A stretch of DNA of 11,285 bases, taken from positions 1 through 11,285 of the forward strand of contig JAGFXN010000022.1 in assembly GCA_017861215.1 (NCBI GenBank). Direction: 5' to 3'. This stretch comes from Deltaproteobacteria bacterium. Lineage in GTDB: Bacteria; Desulfobacterota; Desulfuromonadia; Geobacterales; DSM-12255. A program made the position numbers and the translations under genes. This document shows, one piece after another, positions 5,769-11,285 of the stretch; the first letter of the stretch is position 1, and each line of letters begins with the position of its first letter. The notes under the pieces were generated by a model that searched no databases, was not told the DNA's origin, and was given only the letters and a program-made list of their open reading frames with translations.

Positions 5769-7064
5769 ATGATTCCACGCTATACCCGTCCGGAAATGGC
5801 CAGCATCTGGGAACCGGCAAACAGGTTCAGAATCTGGCTGGAGATAGAGACGCTCGCCTGCGAGGCGCAGGCGGAACTTGGCGTCATCCCGAAAGAGGTT
5901 GTGCCGGTAATCCGCGCCAAAGGGAACTTCGACATCGAGCGGATCGACGCTATCGAAGCCGAGGTCAAGCACGACGTTATCGCCTTCCTCACCTCGGTCG
6001 CCGAATACGTCGGCCCGGAAGCACGCTTTATCCATCAGGGGATGACCTCTTCCGACGTCCTCGACACCTGCCTCTCCGTGCAGATGACTCAGGCCGCCGA
6101 TGAGCTCCTTGCCGACCTCGACATGCTGCTCGAATCGTTAAAACTGCGGGCGTTCGAACATAAGGATACGGTCTGCATGGGGCGCTCCCACGGCATTCAT
6201 GCCGAGCCGGTAACTTTCGGCCTCAAGCTCGCCTCCTTTTACGCCGAGATGCAGCGCAACCGCACCCGCCTGCTGGCAGCCCGCGACAACATCGCTACCG
6301 GCGCCATTTCCGGTGCGGTCGGTACTTTTGCCAATATCGACCCGTATGTGGAAGAGTATGTCTGCGCCAGGATGGGACTGACACCCGAACCGGTCTCCAG
6401 CCAGGTCATCCCCCGCGACCGCCATGCCGAGTATTTTTGCGTCCTGTCGATCATTGCCTCTTCCATCGAGCGGATCGCGGTTGAAATCCGCCATCTGCAG
6501 CGGACCGAGGTGCTCGAAGCCGAAGAGCAGTTCACCAAGGGGCAGAAGGGCTCTTCCGCCATGCCGCACAAGCGCAACCCGATCCTCTCGGAAAACCTCA
6601 CCGGCCAGGCCCGCTACATCCGCGCCATGTGCATCCCGGCACTGGAAAACGTTGCCCTCTGGCACGAGCGGGATATCTCCCACTCCTCCGTGGAACGCTA
6701 CATTGCACCTGATGCCACGGTCGCCCTCGACTTTTCGCTGCGTCGCCTCAGCGGCCTGATCAGAAATCTGGTCGTCTACCCGGAAAACATGCTGCGCAAC
6801 CTCAACCAGATGAAAGGCCTGGTATTTTCGCAGAAGATCCTCCTTGACCTGACCCAGTCCGGCGTTTCCCGGGAAGATTCCTACCGCCTCGTGCAGAAGA
6901 ATGCCATGAAGGTCTGGGAAGAGGGAAAGGATTTTCTGGAGGAACTCCTTGCCGACCCGGAAGTGGTTACCGCGCTGGGAGAAGCCAAGATTCGCGAATC
7001 CTTCGATCTCAACTACCATCTGAAGCATGTCGACACCATTTTCAAGAGGGTTTTCGGTGCATAG
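5769..7064 (+). CDS. purB: Adenylosuccinate lyase
   Basis: A 431-residue enzyme of the fumarase/aspartase superfamily. It cleaves SAICAR to AICAR plus fumarate and adenylosuccinate to AMP plus fumarate, so it acts twice in purine synthesis in the cytoplasm, as a homotetramer. The start MIPRYTRPEMASIW is typical of the bacterial PurB class like that of Bacillus subtilis. Catalytic residues are in place: His68 (VKHDV), TSSDV at 93-97, His141 in MGRSHGIHAEP, and the mobile signature loop G-S-S-A-M-P-H-K-R-N-P at 261-271 with Ser262. The length is normal and nothing is missing. AAGGAG sits 8 nt before the ATG. The stop codon lies inside the start of the mechanosensitive channel gene (8-nt overlap), indicating coupled translation. 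Confidence 0.97.
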   Translation: MIPRYTRPEMASIWEPANRFRIWLEIETLACEAQAELGVIPKEVVPVIRAKGNFDIERIDAIEAEVKHDVIAFLTSVAEYVGPEARFIHQGMTSSDVLDTCLSVQMTQAADELLADLDMLLESLKLRAFEHKDTVCMGRSHGIHAEPVTFGLKLASFYAEMQRNRTRLLAARDNIATGAISGAVGTFANIDPYVEEYVCARMGLTPEPVSSQVIPRDRHAEYFCVLSIIASSIERIAVEIRHLQRTEVLEAEEQFTKGQKGSSAMPHKRNPILSENLTGQARYIRAMCIPALENVALWHERDISHSSVERYIAPDATVALDFSLRRLSGLIRNLVVYPENMLRNLNQMKGLVFSQKILLDLTQSGVSREDSYRLVQKNAMKVWEEGKDFLEELLADPEVVTALGEAKIRESFDLNYHLKHVDTIFKRVFGA

Positions 7065-8136
7065 CATTCTCGATTACTACCGGCTGCAGGAGACGGACAG
7101 TTTCTGGCTCTACTGGGCCAAAGAGCTTCTGGTCGCCCTGCTGATCTTTGCCGCCTTCTGGCTGCTGGCAAAATTTCTCCGTTACTTTCTGACCACCTGG
7201 GTGCCGAGATTCACCTCCTTCACGGCAACAGATCTGGACGACAGGATTCTGCTCAGGATCACCCCGCCGGCAACGCTGCTGGTGGTTTCCGCCGGTCTTT
7301 ATTTTGCTGTAAAATCGCTCCCTTTGCCGGAAAAGATCCATATTGTCGCCTCCGGAGTCCTCTTCATCCTGACGATTGCGATCCTGACCAACATTGCCTA
7401 TCGTTCACTGGACGAACTGCTCGCCTGGTACGCCGTCCGGCTGGCCGAAAAGGGAAGCAGCGGCCTCGACCGGCAGATACTGCCGCTGGTCGAAAAGCTG
7501 GCCACCATCTTCCTGGTCGGCACCGCCCTGATCATCATCCTCAAGCACTTCAACTATGACATCCTCTCCCTGGTCACTGCCCTCGGTATCGGCTCACTGG
7601 CCATCGGCCTGGCGGCCAAGGATACTCTGGCAAACATGATATCCGGCTTCACCCTGATGATCGACCGACCCTTCAGGCTCGGCGACCGTATCCAGCTGAC
7701 GGGCGGACAGACGGGCGACGTGCAGGATATCGGCCTGCGCAGCACCAAGATAAAGACGCTCGACAACCAGCTGCTGATCATTCCCAACTCCGACCTCTGC
7801 AACAATCTCCTCACCAATCAGGCTTTTCCCGACCTGCGCGCCAAAGGCAGGATCAATATCGGTGTCGCCTACGGCAGCGATGTCGACCAGGTGAAACAGC
7901 TGCTGGTGACTACCGCTCTGGAAGCTGCCGAAGTGCTGCCGGAGCCGCCGCCGGAAGCATTTTTCACCTCCTTCGGCGACAGCGCCCTGCAGATGGCCCT
8001 CTTTTTCTGGGTCGAAGATTATGCCAGGCTCTTCCCTACCACTGACCGCATTAATTCGCTGCTACTCAACAGATTCAACGAGCACGGCATCGGCATACCG
8101 TTTCCGACCCGTGCCGTCATCATGCAGAAGGATTGA
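7057..8136 (+). CDS. MscS-family mechanosensitive ion channel
   Basis: A 359-residue inner-membrane protein. Likely transmembrane segments lie at about 24-42, 70-86, 94-116, 144-163 and 169-197. The last is the pore helix, rich in Gly and Ala (GIGSLAIGLAAKDTLANMISG). It is followed by the MscS beta domain with RPFRLGDRI (204-212), GDVQDIGLRST and IIPNSDL, then an alpha/beta vestibule ending near KD. This is the MscS core with two extra N-terminal helices compared with E. coli MscS. It presumably releases solutes under hypo-osmotic shock. The preferred start is GTG at 7057 with AGAGGG 6 nt upstream; an ATG at 7027 is in frame but lies deep in purB without a good ribosome site. It lies between two purine genes with an 8-nt overlap and a 3-nt gap, so it is surely co-transcribed; why is not evident. 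Confidence 0.92.
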   Translation: MHSILDYYRLQETDSFWLYWAKELLVALLIFAAFWLLAKFLRYFLTTWVPRFTSFTATDLDDRILLRITPPATLLVVSAGLYFAVKSLPLPEKIHIVASGVLFILTIAILTNIAYRSLDELLAWYAVRLAEKGSSGLDRQILPLVEKLATIFLVGTALIIILKHFNYDILSLVTALGIGSLAIGLAAKDTLANMISGFTLMIDRPFRLGDRIQLTGGQTGDVQDIGLRSTKIKTLDNQLLIIPNSDLCNNLLTNQAFPDLRAKGRINIGVAYGSDVDQVKQLLVTTALEAAEVLPEPPPEAFFTSFGDSALQMALFFWVEDYARLFPTTDRINSLLLNRFNEHGIGIPFPTRAVIMQKD

Positions 8137-8139
8137 CAG

Positions 8140-11130
8140 ATGCCAAACAGAATTGAAGTTGCACTGCGTCACGGCATCCGTGATGCCCGGGGCGAACGGA
8201 TAAAACGCGAGATCGAGCATTTCCTGAAGATTCCGGTGGACGCCGTCCGGACTGTCGATGTCTACACCGTTGACGCCGCACTGCCGCCTGGCCTGCTGCA
8301 GGCTGCCGCCGATGGGCCTCTCAGTGACCCGGTCATGCAACGGTGGCAGCTTGACTCTCCTGCTGCCGCTGATTTCGACTTTGCCGTCGAAGTCGGCTTC
8401 CGTCCAGGAGTAACCGACAACGTCGGCCGCACCGCCCGGGAGGCGCTGGAATATCTTGCCGGAGCAAGTCTGCCCGCCGGCAGCAGCGTCTACCACTCCG
8501 TCCAGTACCTTTTCTGCGGCGATCTGACGCGCAGCAGTGTCGAGAAAATTGCGACGGAACTGCTCTGCAACACCCTCATCCAGCGCTACACCATCCTCTC
8601 CGCCGCTGAATTCGCAGCTGGCGGCGGTTTTCCGCCGTTTGTCCCCAGAGTACAGGCAGCGGCACAGGGACAGGTAAAGGAGATCGACCTTGAGGTGGCG
8701 GATGAGGAACTGCTGCGGATCAGCAGGGATGGTGTCCTCGCCCTCACCCTGGAAGAAATGAAGATCATTCAGGCGCATTACCGCAACCCGGCGGTCATTG
8801 CGGCGCGAGCTGCGCAGGGGCTTGCCGCCAGGCCGACCGATGTGGAGCTGGAATGCCTTGCCCAGACCTGGTCGGAGCATTGCAAACACAAGATTTTCGC
8901 GGCAACCGTTCATTATCAGGACGAGCACGGCAACAAGGAAGAGATTAACTCCCTCTTCAAATCTTACATCCAGCGGACTACCAGCGAAGTCCGCACAAGG
9001 ATGGGGGAGAAGGATTTCTGTCTTTCCGTCTTCAAGGACAACGCCGGTGTTATCAGGTTCAATGACGACTGGTCGCTCGTCTTCAAGGTTGAGACCCACA
9101 ATTCCCCCTCCGCACTGGATCCTTACGGCGGTGCGCTTACCGGCATTGTCGGCGTCAACCGTGACCCGTTCGGCACCGGCCAGGGGTCGAAACTGATCTT
9201 TAACACCGATGTCTTCTGCTTTGCCGACCCTTTTTATGACAAGCCGCTGCCCAAAAGGCTGCTGCACCCCCGCCGTATTTTCGAGGGGGTGGTGGAAGGG
9301 GTCGAGCATGGCGGCAACAAGAGCGGCATCCCGACAGTAAACGGCTCGATCGTGTTTGACGAGAGGTTCTGCGGCAAGCCACTCGTTTTCTGCGGCACTG
9401 CCGGACTGATGCCGGCCTTCATCAACGGCCAGCCGGGGCACGAGAAGCATATCAAGGCGGGCGACCTGATCGTCATGACCGGCGGCAGAATCGGCAAGGA
9501 CGGCATCCATGGCGCCACGTTCTCTTCCGAGGAGCTGAATGAAAACTCGCCGGTTACCGCCGTGCAGATCGGCGACCCGATCACCCAGAAGAGAATGTTC
9601 GATTTCCTCATCCGGGCAAGAGACAAGGGGCTGTACCGCTTCATCACCGACAACGGCGCCGGCGGCCTGTCGTCGTCCATCGGCGAGATGGCCGGCGAAT
9701 GCGGCGGCTGCCGCATGGATCTTGCCAAAGCGCCGCTCAAATATCCCGGCCTCAACCCGTGGGAGATCCTCATCTCCGAAGCACAGGAGCGGATGAGCCT
9801 GGCCGTGCCGCCCGAAGATATCGATGAATTCCTGAGCATGGCGCAGAGATTCGGCGTCGAGGCGACCGTTCTCGGCGAGTTTACCGACAACGGGGTTTTC
9901 CATATCCTCTACGGCGATACAACCGTTGCCTGGCTGCCGATGGATTTCATGCACGAAGGGCTGCCGCCGATGCAGATCCCGGCAAAGTGGGAGATCAGAA
10001 GACAGGCAGAGGCAATGGTAGAGGTAAAGGCAGACTACACCGGCGATTTGAAGCAGCTTCTTTCTTCGCTGAATATCTGCTCGAAAGAGTCTGTCGTCAG
10101 GCGCTATGATCACGAGGTCCAGGGCGGTTCGGTGGTCAAGCCGTTTACCGGCATCGCCAACGACGGCCCTTCGGATGCCGCCGTGGTGCGGCCGCTGCTT
10201 GACTCGTTTGAAGCCGTGGTCACCGCGCACGGCATCTGCCCGCGCTACTCGGACATCGACACCTGGCACATGACTGCCAATGCCGTTGACGAGGCGCTAC
10301 GCAATTATGTCGCTGTCGGCGGCTCCCTCGACCTGGTTGCCGGCCTCGACAATTTCTGCTGGTGCGATCCGGTCCTCTCTGACAAGACCCCTGACGGTGC
10401 CTACAAGATGGCGCAGCTGGTCCGCTCCAACAAGGCGCTGTACGACATCTGCCTGGCCTACAACCTGCCGCTTATCTCCGGCAAGGATTCCATGAAGAAC
10501 GATTTCTACGACGGCAGCGTCAAGATCTCGATCCCCCCTACCCTGCTCTTCTCGGTCATCGGCAAGATGGCTGATGCCCGCAAGGCGGTCACCATGGATG
10601 CCAAACGCCCCGGCGACATTGTCTATCTGTTGGGAAAGACCGCCAACGAACTGGGGGGGTCCGAATATCTCGCGCTCTCCGGACAGATCGGCTCTCAGGT
10701 GCCGGTTGTCGACAGTGCCAAAGCCTACCAGCGCTACCGCGCCTATCATCAGGCGGTGAATGCCGGCAGCGTTGCTTCCTGTCATGACCTGTCCGACGGC
10801 GGGCTTGCCGTTGCAGCCGCAGAATCGGCCTTTGCCGGCGGCTGCGGCATGACCATAGACCTGAAGTCAGTGCTCTGGAAAGGTGATCAGGGCGGAAAAA
10901 GCGACCCGGCGCTGCTCTTCTCGGAATCAGCCTCCCGCCACCTGGTTACCGTACATCCCGAGAAGACAGAAGCGTTTGAAGCCGCCCTGAGCGGTAACTG
11001 TTTTGCAGCTATCGGCACGGTCACCGCAGAGCAGATTTTGACCATCAACGGTCTGGACGGCAGCGCCGTAATCAAGGCGGATCTGTCAGAGTTGAAGGAA
11101 GCCTGGCAGGCAACTTTAAGAGACTTATAG
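8140..11130 (+). CDS. purL: Phosphoribosylformylglycinamidine synthase, PurS-PurL fusion form
   Basis: A 996-residue cytoplasmic enzyme for the fourth step of purine synthesis, FGAR + ATP + glutamine (ammonia) to FGAM. Residues 1-155 contain two PurS-like half-domains (IEVALRHGIRDARGERIK and FAVEVGFRPGVTDNVGRTA). The linker and first synthetase half follow, with WSEHCKHK (244-251), ETHNSPSALDPYGGAL (318-333) and GTGQGSKL. The second half has SGKDSMKND near 780, CHDLSDGGLAVAAAE near 881 and FSESASRH near 926. The protein is longer than Bacillus-type PurL (about 740) and shorter than E. coli-type PurL (about 1,300). It ends without the C-terminal glutaminase domain, so a separate PurQ encoded elsewhere is expected to supply ammonia. 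AAGGA is 8 nt before the ATG. It is the last gene of the run; no clear terminator follows within the window. Confidence 0.95.
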   Translation: MPNRIEVALRHGIRDARGERIKREIEHFLKIPVDAVRTVDVYTVDAALPPGLLQAAADGPLSDPVMQRWQLDSPAAADFDFAVEVGFRPGVTDNVGRTAREALEYLAGASLPAGSSVYHSVQYLFCGDLTRSSVEKIATELLCNTLIQRYTILSAAEFAAGGGFPPFVPRVQAAAQGQVKEIDLEVADEELLRISRDGVLALTLEEMKIIQAHYRNPAVIAARAAQGLAARPTDVELECLAQTWSEHCKHKIFAATVHYQDEHGNKEEINSLFKSYIQRTTSEVRTRMGEKDFCLSVFKDNAGVIRFNDDWSLVFKVETHNSPSALDPYGGALTGIVGVNRDPFGTGQGSKLIFNTDVFCFADPFYDKPLPKRLLHPRRIFEGVVEGVEHGGNKSGIPTVNGSIVFDERFCGKPLVFCGTAGLMPAFINGQPGHEKHIKAGDLIVMTGGRIGKDGIHGATFSSEELNENSPVTAVQIGDPITQKRMFDFLIRARDKGLYRFITDNGAGGLSSSIGEMAGECGGCRMDLAKAPLKYPGLNPWEILISEAQERMSLAVPPEDIDEFLSMAQRFGVEATVLGEFTDNGVFHILYGDTTVAWLPMDFMHEGLPPMQIPAKWEIRRQAEAMVEVKADYTGDLKQLLSSLNICSKESVVRRYDHEVQGGSVVKPFTGIANDGPSDAAVVRPLLDSFEAVVTAHGICPRYSDIDTWHMTANAVDEALRNYVAVGGSLDLVAGLDNFCWCDPVLSDKTPDGAYKMAQLVRSNKALYDICLAYNLPLISGKDSMKNDFYDGSVKISIPPTLLFSVIGKMADARKAVTMDAKRPGDIVYLLGKTANELGGSEYLALSGQIGSQVPVVDSAKAYQRYRAYHQAVNAGSVASCHDLSDGGLAVAAAESAFAGGCGMTIDLKSVLWKGDQGGKSDPALLFSESASRHLVTVHPEKTEAFEAALSGNCFAAIGTVTAEQILTINGLDGSAVIKADLSELKEAWQATLRDL

Positions 11131-11131
11131 C

Positions 11132-11269
11132 AACGCAAAATTTTCACTGCAAAGGGATCCAAAAGACCTAAAACGCAATGAACGTTATGAGCTCCAGTAT
11201 GATTTGGTACTAGTATCAATAATGTTTTGATTTTCCTTTGCGTTCCTTTGCGCTCTTTGCGCCTTTGCG
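11132..11269. repeat. Intergenic CTTTGCG repeat cluster with inverted partner
   Basis: Four copies of CTTTGCG start at 11236, 11246, 11255 and 11263, with spacings of 10, 9 and 8 nt. AACGCAAA at 11132-11139, just after the purL stop, is the exact inverse of TTTGCGTT at 11237-11244. GCAAAGG at 11149-11155 inverts CCTTTGC at 11235-11241. Similar low-complexity CTTTGCG tracts occur between genes in many bacterial genomes. A near-palindrome centred on TACTAGTA (11204-11219) lies between the arms. I see no gene in this stretch. Confidence 0.55.
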
Positions 11270-11285
11270 GTTCAGAGATTTTCAG

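Noticed and set aside
6138..7067. Minus-strand open frame of 309 codons opposite purB
   Set aside because: It is a shadow of purB with no family features and no ribosome binding site of note.
8062..10269. Minus-strand open frame of 735 codons opposite purL
   Set aside because: It lies antisense to unmistakable PurL and has no recognisable domain; long antisense frames are common in GC-rich genes.
11204..11219. Near-palindrome TTGGTACTAGTATCAA as an operator
   Set aside because: It is a short single copy with one mismatched position and no neighbouring promoter that can be judged inside the window.

Overview
The window looks like chromosomal DNA from a Geobacter-type bacterium (Desulfuromonadia). 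The reasons are two near-canonical Geobacter-style GEMM-I riboswitches in front of a multihaem c-type cytochrome lipoprotein, a degenerate GGDEF gene of the geobacterial type, and a purL encoding the long PurS-PurL form without a glutaminase domain. No mobile element, CRISPR array, tRNA or rRNA was recognised.

Left part (1-3330, minus strand): a bidirectional hairpin terminator (204-244) closes a cytochrome lipoprotein gene (330-2708). The protein has a lipobox, a poly-aspartate stretch, five fibronectin type III repeats and three haem-binding motifs at the C-terminus. Its long leader carries two tandem GEMM-I aptamers (3174-3257 and 2942-3030). Each is followed by an intrinsic terminator that reuses the 3' part of its aptamer, so ligand binding should permit read-through. 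Both have the adenine expected of the cyclic AMP-GMP (3',3'-cGAMP) selective GEMM-Ib subclass. A candidate promoter lies at 3291-3319.

Middle part (3330-4980): a stretch with several inverted repeats but no intact gene is followed, on the plus strand, by a frameshifted GGDEF pseudogene. Its guanine-selectivity position holds serine, the hallmark of Hypr enzymes that make cGAMP. A ruined probable cGAMP synthase therefore sits divergently next to a gene with two probable cGAMP riboswitches, which is the most interesting feature of the window. A small coiled-coil lipoprotein gene overlaps the pseudogene stop by ATGA. A possible remnant of an outer-membrane beta-barrel C-terminus lies on the minus strand at 4828-4932.

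Right part (4880-11130, plus strand): a good sigma-70-like promoter overlapped by a symmetric dyad precedes a tight four-gene run: a WalJ/YycJ-type metallo-beta-lactamase-fold hydrolase, purB (adenylosuccinate lyase), an MscS-family channel and purL (FGAM synthase). purB and the channel gene overlap, and the channel gene and purL are 3 nt apart, so they are probably one transcript. Two of the four act in purine synthesis. The window ends in a short intergenic repeat cluster (CTTTGCG heptamers).
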